Source: Nageia nagi
Lineage: Eukaryota > Pinophyta
Direction: 5' to 3'
DNA: 64,000 nt
Assembly: GCA_050084985.1 (NCBI GenBank)
Contig: JBITNC010000001.1
Location: 159,340,001-159,404,000 of the forward strand
The notes under the pieces: model-generated
Seen by the model: the letters and a program-made list of their open reading frames with translations, nothing else
What the model was told of the DNA's origin: nothing
The model's database searches: none
In this document: positions 35,291-46,543 of the stretch, piece by piece
Layout: each line of letters starts with the position of its first letter
Position numbering within the stretch: position 1 is the first letter of the stretch
Translations under genes and position numbers: made by a program

Positions 35291-38200
35291 GTGAAAGAAG
35301 GTAGAGAGTGACAATCCCAAGTCTATATACATGAAGTAGTCCCCAAATCTTATAATAGATAGGGTACCTAAAAATAAAATGATTTTTTTTCTGTTCCACC
35401 TCCAGAACAGAGAAGAAATCACAAAGTCTATCACCCCTTGAAATGTGGTGATCTGTCTCAGCTTACAATTGCTAGGAGTAAACTCAGAGTTGCCAAGGAG
35501 GGATCCTAAGTCCATGGGTTCAATATTCTTGAATATAATCTGGAAAAGTGATGATTCGCTCTTCAATTGTGAAAAAAAAAGGGACATAAAAATGCCATCT
35601 TGGGACAAGGGTGGACCAAGGTGTTGAATTGGGGAGATCCACATGACTTGAACATATGATTGATACATGTCCTCTCTGACTGCTTTATGAATCATCTTCT
35701 CATTTGATAGGAGATGACGACCATTGAAGTCAATCTATAGATATATCAATATAGTTAAGAAAATGGCTGGCCTCAAACAACCACCTTCTATGAACTACAG
35801 ACTCCCATATCAGTAGTAGTCAACAAAGCTAAATATGAAAGGCCACAAGGAAAATGCCAAGTGAAAACACATTCTTTCCACAGCACATGAAAAAACAGAG
35901 CATAGCCAAATGATTAGGCAACAAGGACTGAAATGGTTTAAAGGTTGATGCATAACATGCCTTTATGTCTTATGAAAACATGTATGCAATGCTTTTATCT
36001 GGTTCAGATATGATATACTTCTGGATAGGCACAAAAGTTAAGAACAAAAATAAAAACTTAAGACACCTACTGATTTTAACAAGCTTTACACTATCCACAG
36101 TCAAAATGCCATAAATTACACAACTGTTGAACAAGGTCGGGCTTGATAATCAGCTTAAATATGTAAACAAGATAACAGAATCATTCCCTCAAACAACGGA
36201 ATTTTCTGAGTCAAGCTTTCATTAGGGTTTATTATGTAAAATGTAAAGCAAATAAAAGGTTCTAAACAGAAGAAAACCTACAACACACGCTAGACCTACA
36301 TTCATGCTAAAACCCTTGGGAAATTTAATTGATAAGATGGCTTTATCCAGAACCACATATGATGTTACAAAGATTTGCAAAGATCTTTGACATAATCCTA
36401 TACCAATGGACCAAGTTTCAAACAGGACCAAGAATCTCATAAAATTTTAAAATAGGAAACAAAACAGTTTATTATATTCTACAAATGATTTTGGACTGAA
36501 GATAACCTGCCACCTTTGATATGTAAATCTAAAGTAATATTATACTTATGCAAATTTACTGATCCACCTCTTCTCCTAATTCAATAAATGGAATACTTGT
36601 AACCTGAAGACTCAAGAAAATCCAGAACCATTGTTTCCTGGAAAAGCCAAGCATTTGCCCTTGGTGACTTGTGATTTATGTGCTCTCCAAACATAAGGGT
36701 GCAAGGGGCAGTCCTATATCAAAAATGGATTGTGCAAGCAGTGAGGGGTGAGATGTCTTGGCAAATTCTCCTTTGCAATTGAATCCATTTGGCTAGACAT
36801 ATCTAGGGAGGCACAAGGCGCTTCCATCTTTATGAGTTATGGCATTGTTATAATACAAAATTCTTTATAGTTCATGGTTCTCAACCCTCGAAGCAAATTT
36901 AGAATAATTGGCAGATAGAGTCTGAATTTCTTCATTGAAAATTTGATGATTCTTGACATGAATAGCATCTTGCAGCAGGACCAATTTAGACCTTCCATTT
37001 CTCCAGTAGTCAACTTGAACTCTTACTTTTATAGGCAATAGATTTGCATAAAAAAGATTCTTCACTTAGAGAGATCTCTGGAATCATCACCTTCATCAAA
37101 AATATTCTTTCTACAACCTGAATCGATATCATAGAGAAAATATTTCCAACAAATCTACACTCTAGGAGCTCTACAAAATGATCTCAAAGAATTGTCATTT
37201 GAAAATGCAATTGAAGTGTGTAGGTCCATTTGGAGAGACTAGAAATGGAATGATGGAGAATTTTTCTTTGTCTATGCCACTGAATATTTCAATATAGGCA
37301 TCAGTATGTGAGGGATACTGCAGAAACATTCTCCACAACTTAAAAAAAATGTTGGACCATCAATAATCCCAAACCCTGTAAGCAATGTCCATGTTAATCA
37401 ATTTGAGAACAGAATCAGAATCTCAAAGTCTTTTGTATTTGACGTGACAAAGAGGAATCTTGGAGGCTTTTTTGTTGAGCTTTCCCAACTATCAAAATCT
37501 TGGATTCAAATAAAATTCAACCTCCTCTTTTCATCATCATTCTCTAGGTGCAGGGCTTTTCTTGGCAACTTGTAGATAAAAAGGTGTACAACTATATGGG
37601 CTTTATATACATGTCCGCATTGTTCTTTTTGTGCAAGATGCTATGAAAGGAAGTTTTCCATGATGAGCCAACTCCCCTCAAGTTTATAAAAGAACTAACT
37701 TCCTTAATTAAAGCACAATTGTTTCAAATATGTAAAGATTCATAAACTAGAACAAATTTAATCAGAAGAAAATTCTGATAAAATAATGACAACACTCAGT
37801 TTCTACATGGAGTAAAACCTCTTAAGAGGCCAGAATCTAGGTAGATATCACAAAACAATCGGAGAACAGCTATGAATGAAGCAAAACAGGATGAGAATAA
37901 GAGAGAACGTTTGAGAAGTACTGAATACCAAGATAATGAAATGCATACTTATATCACATGACACTCCGTAGAATGATCAACAAATGTTGATACAAATGAT
38001 TTTCAAATTACTTTGGAGCAACCAATACCTAAGGAAGACAATACCCTTCACTGAAACAATGAAACCAATACAAAATGTGGTGATTTCTCACCATCTATGA
38101 CAGCCAAAACACAAACTAACCTAAGGTTATTTCCAACCACACGTTGACTACTCCATAGTTGCATATTAATATTATTTAGGAGTAACATACCATTTCTAAA

Positions 38201-39881
38201 TTCTTCCTGATCAGCATAATAGTTTTCAAATATTTTATAATGTTATAAGATACACGCATGGAGATCAGCTTGTGAGAGGCAAGTACTCCAAAGCAAGTAT
38301 AGATAGTAAAAGATTTATAGCACAAAACCTCTTGGTATCACAAGTAATCCATTTAGTGCAGCTATGCCTGTATATACAGAGGAGCCAATAAATATTCCAG
38401 ATCTCATAAAAGATGGCATAGATGGTAAAAACTAAATATAACAGTCATATTGATCAATGGGTCCACCTTGTAAGGAACAGCTAGAAGTAAGGTTATAAAA
38501 ACCATAATAGCATGACAAGGACTTGGCATGTGATCATTTTGCATTAGTTTTGAGCCACACATCATACTGTAGCAGTGCTAACAATTTACACAAAAGTAAA
38601 ACAGAGAATAATTCAACAATATGTTTGAGAGCCCCTTAATGCAATTAATGCCGATCTTGAGTTAGTTTAATCAAGTAAACTTTGTATCCAGGTTCTAATC
38701 AAGAGGGATCTAATCAAGGTTCCTCAAGCTTGCGTTCTCTCATAATGTCCATTACTCTTTAACAACTTATACAGAAGGCTGAACCTGCGATGTAATTGAT
38801 GGTATAAAAGTTAGAGCATGGGTTTGCAAGGACTAATTTTCTACGATAGATGCCTTTCAAGAACAGATATTGGAAATCTTGAATTTGACGCATGTACTTG
38901 AATATGTAAATAAGAATTGTAGCCATAAGTTTGTATCCTTATGTCAATGTTGAAAACGGTGCCAATAATTGTTGAATTGATTTGTTATAAGATTTTGATA
39001 GAAGTAGTTAGATAACTATCTTCTCAGAGAACAGATCCCTTCTATTTGTTGGTTGAATGTCTGGGATGCATTTTTTAGACAGCATTTAGTTACATTGAGA
39101 AAGAAAAAAAAAAATTTTAATGTCCTTAGGTGACAAAAAGGACAAAGGGACCCGGAAGTACAGCCAATGAAATAGCTAAGAACTAGAGAAAACGACCCTC
39201 AAGAAAGAAAGCTAACTACAACAAACAAAGGGGTAAGGAGGTAGCGGGAGAGAAGTCGTGAACCCTAACCCTAAAATTACAAAAACAGAGAGGAGAGCAC
39301 TTCCAAAAGAATTGAAGACAATGAAAAAATTAAACGCTGTCAAAAACCTTGAGTGGAGCACAGAACTGAAGAACCATCAAATGTGATGTTGACAGCCACG
39401 AAAGGTCTCGTGCACAATTTGAGAATGGTAGTGGGAGAAAGGCCTAAAATGAGACGATTGGACTAGACCAATTTTGGGGGAAACCAAAAGCTGTCACTTG
39501 AATCGTTCCTAACATCCAAGGCTGAAGGATGACTAATGGCAGAGAAGCAAATGGTAATAAGAGATTGGCTAAGCTGATCCAACAATAGATGCAAGGACCC
39601 CTGTTGCTAGTTGGAAATAACTATGTGACATATGGAGTGGGAAGGTCATTGGGGAACCTAGGTAGTGGTGCATGGTGAAGAATAGTTTCTAGAAGGTGCT
39701 TAACACCCTGAATAGTTGTGATAGGCTAAAAGAAGGAAGTGATCAGTCTGGTAACTATAGAGACCTCCTGTAGAGATTTGTGCTTAAGAGAGATAGCCTC
39801 TTGAATATAAAGGGCCAAACATGACTAATCGGGATACAAGACTAAAATGGAGAGACAATTGACAGAGTCTTTGAATAAGCA
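35291..39881. other. Intron interior, no gene recognised
   Basis: Less AT-rich than most of the window, with open stretches of up to 140 codons (35273-35695, minus) and others at 36222-36440 and 36865-37065, but without a motif I recognise. Near 39090-39130 an A-run follows a T-containing stretch, and the next several hundred bases have the even composition of decayed retroelement sequence. It may hold further degraded elements. Confidence 0.35.
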
Positions 39882-40640
39882 ATGGAACCTCCCCTAAATC
39901 TCATAGTAGATAGGACATCTGAAAATACAATGGCCCTCAAACTCCACTACCTAGATGGAGAAAAGACAACAAATGTGATCTTCTTGTGGAATATGGTGTT
40001 CAATTTCGATGCAAAACTAGTGGAAGCTTACTCTCAACTGAACAAGAGGAATCCTCAAGCCATGCAACCAATGATGTTGGAAATAGATGGATCGGCAAAT
40101 GATACCATCAACAACCTATAGAAAGTGCTTTGCAAAGAAAGCCAACTTGGGGTTGAGTGGTACAAAAGGAGAAGTCCATGTGACTAAATATTAGCATGAA
40201 CCAACCTATGAATACACTCCTTCAAGGGACGAGGTTGAAGGGGGGCAACCAAAGAGTTCCTAAAGGGGCAAAGTCAATCAATGCAAAGACCAATAAACAA
40301 GAAGGGCAAACATGTTTTAGAGAACCAATAACATTGATGCCTAAAGGACCCTAAGGAGGCGATTTCAAAGGAGCAAAGAAACACAAACGGATACCTCGCA
40401 CAAACAGAGGCAATCTCCCCCATGGATATGAGTTTGTGAACATTAAGGATAATCCAAAAGATGCATTCAAGGTGGAGGGGCGGAGAAACAAAGTTAGCAT
40501 GGGCAATGCAATGAGGAACATTTGTTTACACTAAATCAAACACTCGAGCATCAAAATTTGAACCCACTCAAAGCAAACCAATCAATGGATTGTAAATTGG
40601 GCGCCTAAACCTCGAACCCATAGGTGACATTGGGTCAAAT
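39882..40640 (+). pseudogene. Unidentified decayed ORF
   Basis: An open stretch of 79 codons (39882-40121) with normal-looking composition: LHYLDGEKTTNVIFLWNMVF, then NFDAKLVEAYSQLNKRNPQA and MLEIDGSAND. The same frame runs on through scattered stops with readable pieces such as EQRNTNGYLAQTEAISP and GGETKLAWAMQ. It looks like a retroelement-derived frame, but no family was recognised. Kept only because one frame stays readable for about 750 bp. Confidence 0.3.
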
Positions 40641-41063
40641 GGTAGTATTGAAGAGATGCATCTTTCAAAAGATATCTAGAAAATATATATGAAAATATCA
40701 GTATTCTAGGATAGAGAGGGAAGCATAACCCTTGCAAAGATGCAACTAAGAGGAAGGTCTTGAAAGGTCTAAAAATAGAACCTCCAAATAAGTGTAAGAA
40801 GTGTTGATCTCCACATGCTCCCCACTAAGACAACCTTGCGGTGAAATGCCAAGACAGGTGTAAGGTAAACTTAAACACACAATAGTAAGAAAAGCTTCAA
40901 ATATGCTAAAAGGAGCTTTTACCGTAATCAATGATGAGAATATAGATCATAGTAAACAGTAAGGATTACAAGATTTAAGAAATATCCTTTGTATAGTTCT
41001 GATAAGAATTGTGAGACTAAATCTTCACTGCCAAAAGACTGTAAAATGTAAAGCATACAAATT

Positions 41064-41091
41064 AATATATATATATATATATATATATATA
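41064..41091. repeat. (TA)n microsatellite
   Basis: Uninterrupted alternating TA run of about 28 bases. Confidence 0.9.
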
Positions 41092-41600
41092 GTGTCCATA
41101 AAGAATTGATCATTAAGATGTTCAATCTTTCTTTGTGTTTTCAACAGACAGTCCTCCAAGTTGTGTGGAGGTTCGATAGGGTATTGAACAATTCAGCTTC
41201 CAAATGTCCAATGGTTTGACTTCCTGACATGCATACATATATCAATTTGAGGACACTAGTGATGTTACAGTTTTTTAAATATCACCAACATGTAAGGGGT
41301 GGGAATTGAACTTGGAACCTCAAAGTGAGTGCTTCACACCAAGGTTGCAAGGAGTTTCTGGGACAAGAGACAAGTTCCTAGGATATAGAGATGTTAGGTC
41401 GCTTTTAAGAAGTGTCTGGGATGACATATATAAATATATGTAAAAAAAATTAAAATATAAAAAATATATTGTTTTCTCAAATTTGAAACGATTTTAACAG
41501 AAATAAGCAAATATATAACAATCCATTCTAACAGCAACAATGATTCAAAACAAAACATCATGATCATATAGAATTATAACAATACTGTATAATTATAAAC

Positions 41601-44600
41601 CAAAGTAATGAAACTTGTCAAGACTCGTCGAAACTCGTCATTCCAAGTGCGAGTCGGCTGGGGCGATTCTCGGCAACTCAGACTCACCAGACTCGCGAGT
41701 TTCGATGAGTTTTGTCAAGTACCAAGTCAGCCCATAAATCACGAGTTTCAGGACCTTGACTCGCTTGGATGTGGAGATGGAGAAAAAAGTAACCTTCAAA
41801 ATAGCAAAACACTTGCCAATTTGTCACTTTTGTTGTGTTGGTGGGAAAAGGGTAAGGGAGAGGGAAACAAGCATTCTCCAACTAAATAACACGAATTCTC
41901 TCCGTTGGAACGATTTTTTAAGGGTTCGAGAAGAATCTAACAACCACAGGTTGAAAATTTGAGGTAGGTAATTCTATTTCTCATCTTCTACATTCTTTTT
42001 CTGAGTTATTTTTTTATTTTGCTTGCTAGAGTTAATTTTACTGTTTTTTTCTTCTAGCTTGTGATTTAAGCTAGGGTTTACTCTTTTTTTTTAGCTTGTG
42101 ATTTAAGCTAGGGTTTACTGTTTTTTTTCTTTGTGCAGTTGTAGGATAATGGCTAGTGGATCTCATCAGCCACAACCTATCCCTAAAGCAACGATACCTG
42201 AAGGGAAGAAAGATTTTGCATGGAGATATGCAAAGTAAGGAAACAAAGTATGGAACTTGATATGCATCTTTTGTGACATGGACATGAATGGAGGTGTAAA
42301 CCGCCTCAAACATCACTTAGCCAGGATTGTGAAGAAAGAAGTTAAGCCATGCCCAAATGTTCTGGTTGAGGTTATGAATGAGTGTAACATAGCTCTCCTG
42401 AAAACGAAATGTTAACAAGCTATGGAAAGCCCCATTGGAGCGAAAGGTAGCACATATGCACCACCACCATTTAGTAGTAGTGGCATGGGTGATGGCACCA
42501 CCTCAATTGCAACCCCTGGAGGCTTTTTTTTCTCCACATTCTACTTTAGGGTCACAACCCACATTGCATGGTATGGCCACATGGAATGAGGAGAAACATA
42601 GGGCATTCAAGAAGGCAATAGCTGCATTCTGGTTTTTTTTCAGAATCTCATTCAATACAGCTAGGTCTCCATACTGGCGGAGAATGGTAGAGGCCATTGC
42701 AGCATGAGGTCCAAGATTTAAGCCACCTTCATATCATGATTTGAGGGGCCCTCTCCTTCAAGAGGTATTGCAGGACATTCAAACATTGCTTGATAAGCAG
42801 CATGATAGTTGGCAAACATCAGGTTGCACGATTATGTCAGATGGCTAGGAAGATGGTAGCGGCAGGACATGGATTAATTTTTTGGTTGCTTCACGTGATG
42901 GCATTGTATTCTTGAAATCTATAGATGCATCTAGATATGTGAAGAAAGAAGTATGCATTGCAGTTTTGTTGGGTAACATAGTGGATGAGATGAGGGCTGG
43001 AAATGTTGTCCAAATCATCACGAACAATGCTTCAACGTACAAGAGAGTAGGAAGGATTTTGGAGGACAAATACAAGACACATAAATGGACCCCATGGTCT
43101 TGATTTGTTGTTGGAGGAATTGGCAAATTGCCTTGGGTGACGGAGATTATGGAGATGGCAAAACAAGTGCTCAAATTTATTTACAATCATTCATGGGTGT
43201 TGCATCTTTTGAGGGAATACATTAGTAGCAAGGAGATAGCACGACCTAGTGTTACACGATTTGCCATGACTTTAATTACATTATAGAGTCTCTTCGATGC
43301 ACAAGTTGATAATTAATAATTATTAATTACACATGATCATTCTTATTTAGTTTCAATTGTTGATTTGTGATCAAATTAACTAACTTCATTAATAAATTTC
43401 ATATTTAGGGGTCAATGAAGCAGATGCTTGTTGGTGATCAATGGTACACGGAAGAGGGAGCTAAGTTCACAGCCATGGCCGAATGGAAAAGGGTCTATGA
43501 TATCATATTTGAGGAACCCTTTTGGATGGCCATGGAGGAGGCCATCAAGCTACAATTTGCAAGATTAAACATTAAGTTTTAAAGTTGAAACTTGAAACTT
43601 TAAATTGAATTTAAATGTTTTATTTCCCAGATAGTAGAGCCTTTGGTGAGAGTTCTCTGTCTTGTTGATGGAGAAAAATCATCTATATGTTATTTGTTTG
43701 AGGCTATGGAAAGGGCTAAACAAGCAATTGCTAAACATTATAGCAAGGAGAAACCCAAATACAAACCCTTGTGGGACATCATTGATTGTTGTTGGGATAA
43801 CCAACTTCATAGCCCTCTTCATGCAATGGCTTACTATCTTAATCTCAAATTCTGCTTTGGAAAATGATGTATGGATTATGAGGTACAATCAGGAATGAGG
43901 ATGCTATTGATAGTTTGGTGGCTGATCCAAACATTTGCTCAGCAATATAGAATGAGATGCAAGCATATAAAAGTGCCAATGGCATCCTTTTCAGTTCCGT
44001 TGAGTGTACCAAAGTGGTGGATACTTTGTTGCCACGTAAGTTATTTATATTTAAAACATTAAACTTTAAACTTTTAATCTTTGTTTCAATTTTTTATATA
44101 TAAACTTGTGATGTATTAATTTTAAAATTTAAATCTATTTTTATTGGATTTTTTCAGATTTATGGTGCCTGCAAAATTTTGCAATTCATATATTATCTCA
44201 TCCATGCGGTGCTTTTGGTTGTAAGCATAATTGGAGTATGTTTGAGAACATTCACTCCAAGAGGAGAAACAAATTAACACAAAAACAAATTAAATGATCT
44301 TGTGTTTGTGCACTACAATCTAAACCTCCATCGTAAAAAAATTGTAGGTATAGAATCTAGAGTATGAGGCCAGTATGATGTATACAACTCTTTTAAATTT
44401 GAAGACAAATTTAAGAAACTGATATTGAACTTGATGCAAACATTGCAGGTATAGATTATGAGGCCATTGAACTTGATGCCATTGATCCATCCAATGAATG
44501 GATCGTAGATGATCAGCCTTTAGGGAATGAGGATGAGTCTTTAGATGATGAGGATCAGCCTATATTAGACTTATACACACAGGATTCTAATATTCCCAAT

Positions 44601-45094
44601 ATTGTTTTCGATGATCTTGAAAATCGAGCAGAGGAGATGGCAGCAAGAGCAAAGGGCACAAGGGAAGTGACATCCAGTTCCATATCTCGGACACAAAAGG
44701 AGCTTGTATCTTATGCTAGGTAAAAGGGAAAAAACAGCGAAAAATTGATGTTTTCAGCCATCATAGCCTCATAGGCACATTTTGTAATTTGTATTATGAA
44801 GTTTGAACTTTGAATTTTTAACATTTTAATGAATATAAACATATGCCCCTTCCTATTTGTCATTTGTAATTGTGTATATTGTAAATTGTATAATGTTGAT
44901 GTTATTGTTGAGTAGGTAGGCATATAGAAGATACTATAATAAGTAATATCCAATTGAAAAAAAATGTGTTCTGGAAAAATATATGTATTTTTTCATTTTG
45001 CCGATTTTTACCAAGTCCGACCGATTTTTTTCCTGAGTACCGACTCCAGATGGACCTCAACAAGTCCATGCCGAGTCCGAGTCTGACAACTTTG
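41601..45094 (+). mobile_element. Full-length hAT transposon with 8 bp target duplication
   Basis: A 3.5 kb element. Left end CAAAGTAATGAAACTTGTCA then AGACTCGTCG; right end, read inward on the minus strand, CAAAGTTGTCAGACTCGGAC. Both ends carry repeats of gactcg in the subterminal zone. Outside them, 41593-41600 (ttataaac) and 45095-45102 (ctataaac) agree at 7 of 8 bases, which fits the 8 bp target duplication of hAT elements. The transposase frame lies in between. Terminal repeats are imperfect and the coding region is broken, so the element is old and immobile by itself. It sits in the long intron, opposite to the host gene. Confidence 0.85.
42150..44722 (+). pseudogene. hAT transposase, decayed
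   Basis: In order: a BED zinc finger (FAWRYAK, CIFCDMDMNGGVNRLKHHLA, KPCPNV; Cys codons at 42263 and 42272, His at 42311); a DUF659 region (ARSPYWRRMVEAIAA, FKPPSYHDLRGPLLQE, SGCTIMSDG, NFLVASRDGIVFLKSIDASR, GNVVQIITNNAS, KFIYNHSWVLHLLRE, ARPSVTRFAM); a middle part at 43410-43560 and 43630-44035 (YKPLWDIIDCCWDNQLHSPL, MAYYLN); and the dimerisation region near 44180-44298 (ILSHPCGAFGCKHNWSMFEN then IHSKRRNKL). The acidic C-terminus ends near 44722. Expected catalytic positions appear in MSDG and ITNN, with the second Asp changed to Asn. Stops and frameshifts recur. A leader intron seems to end at tttgtgcag just before the start. Confidence 0.9.
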
Positions 45095-45349
45095 CTATAA
45101 ACCATAATATCGTTGTATAACAGTTGGAGTCTTGGACAGTAAAAAAATTGAGTCTTCAAACTACAATATAATAGTATACAAAATACATCACACTGTATAA
45201 AGTATAAACTAATAACAACAACAGCTGAAGCATTAACTAGTGAACCTCCATTCAATCCAATGCATCATCAAATGCTGAGTGACTTATGTTTTAAGTTTGC
45301 ATGCACTTTTTAGGGTTGAGTAACTTTTAGGGTCAAAGTCCTGCCGCCC

Positions 45350-45570
45350 CCTTTTTTTCTTTTTTTTGAGTGTTTTTCTTAATGAGGTTGGCATCCTTTT
45401 TTTTCCGGGATGGCTATGACATCCCTTGATTTTTCTTAATGAGGTTGGCATCCTTGTTTTCCCGGGATGGCTAGGCATCCTCGATATGGTCGAGGGATGT
45501 CATAGCCATCCCCTAGCCATCTTGAAGATGCCTAGATGTTCCCTTGGCATCTCTAGGGTGGTTTTTTTTT
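45350..45570 (-). repeat. GC-rich repeat with A-rich end, inverted copy
   Basis: On the minus strand it reads CCCTAGAGATGCCAAGGGAA, CATCTAGGCATCTTCAAGAT, then GGATGCC-rich units, and ends in an A-rich run. The copy at 48865-48977 reads CCCTAGAATGGTTAGGGGAC, ATTTGGGCATCCTTCAAC and ends in A16. An internal duplication of about 57 bp (tttttcttaatgaggttggc at 45373 and 45430) is included. Probably a small retroposed repeat. A 64-codon open frame here is only a shadow of the duplication. Confidence 0.55.
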
Positions 45571-46395
45571 TATTATTTAAAATTAGGAGACGGCCCCAAA
45601 ATGTCCCCCTTCGCATTTTGAAGTTTTTGGTACTCCTTTGGGATGTGTATGGGTGTTTTAGGGAGGGGGGCGCATCCCAAGAACCCTGTTTCACACCCAC
45701 TTGTCTCCCAACTACCCTAACAAGAGGTGATAAAGATTGTAAGGCTGAGTGGTTGGTTGTTTCAAGACAACCTACAAGTGTTCAGATAACTCTGTTTGCA
45801 AAACTAAGATTGCTAAGTTGTTTCATACTGATATGTATGCATTGAAGATTTGAAACCAATTGAAGCAAAGGAAATAATAATGAAAAGTGAGTAGAGGAAG
45901 GTTAGTTAGATTTCAATTTTTATTTAAAAAATGGTGATCATGTAATTTTAGAAAGACTTCATTTAACTCTGAATTTCTAGTCAAAAGAATTTGTACCAAT
46001 GGTCAAGTTGGGAACTCTTTTCTTGTTTAAACAAGAGTTTAAGCAGAAATATTCTGTATGAAAATCACTTTGAATGAAGAGAGCAAACAAAATCATTCTG
46101 AAAAGAACTTCTAACTTCTATCATCCAGAAATATTGAAATATGTTCCAAAAGAGCTTATACAATACAAGAGAACTTCTAATTAAGATATGAAGCTTAGAA
46201 GTAGTCAACAATTTGTAAAAAGATTAACAAGCTTTATAATAAACATTATCAAGGATAACTGCGGTAACTTCCAGGCAATATTCATGGATAAGGAAGGACA
46301 TGGCTATGTACTCTTAGAAATATAAACCCCTTCATCCAAAACACATTCATGCACAAGCTCATGGAAGCACATAAATAAGGAATGACATGATGTAC

Positions 46396-46543
46396 CGTAA
46401 TGTGTCCTAGAAAGAATCCAAAATGCTAGAGCTCCACCAACACTGAACATGCTAGCTGTCTGTCGCATCGTGGTTGAGCAGGGCTTTGCATCTGATCTCA
46501 TTACCTCTCCATTAGACCATCCAAAAAACTGCCTCAGAGCCAT
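46396..46543 (-). CDS. Exon 1 of a small conserved plant protein
   Basis: Starts with ATG at 46541-46543 and reads MALRQFFGWSNGEVMRSDAK then PCSTTMRQTASMFSVGGALA and FWILSRTHY, ending in the middle of a Gly codon at donor G|GTACAT. The stretch MFSVGGALAFWIL is hydrophobic and could span a membrane. The frame continues in phase with exon 2 at 31368-31516, giving 98 residues. No stops. Basic residues before the first hydrophobic stretch and a two-segment layout would suit a small inner-membrane protein of an organelle, but that is inference. The plus-strand open frame at 46449-46835 overlaps it and is taken as a shadow. Confidence 0.8.

Larger units (their letters stand above)
31517..46395 (-). 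other. 14.9 kb intron of the small protein gene
   Basis: Bounded on the minus strand by donor G|GTACAT (46395 downward) and acceptor ACGCAG (ending at 31517). It contains several transposon insertions: a deleted hAT copy, an LTR-like repeat, a full-length hAT element and a tandem GC-rich repeat. Introns of this size filled with elements are known from gymnosperms. The pairing of the two exons is inferred from phase, strand and protein character, not from a transcript. Confidence 0.65.

Noticed and set aside
35273-35695. Longest minus-strand open frame in the intron, 140 codons
   Set aside because: No recognisable motif, no splice context, and it starts at the edge of the LTR-like repeat; treated as chance.
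39259-39275. Short telomere-like ccctaaccctaaa
   Set aside because: Only about two units; too short to mean more than chance.
41285-41350. tRNA-like B-box on the minus strand near gggaattgaacttggaacctc (also 11205-11240 and 40600)
   Set aside because: A matching A-box at the right distance, a tail and a target duplication were not found, so no tRNA gene or SINE is claimed.
45284-45478. Minus-strand frame with a repeated SHPGK..MPTSLRK phrase
   Set aside because: Explained by the 57 bp DNA duplication in the GC-rich repeat; not a repeat protein.
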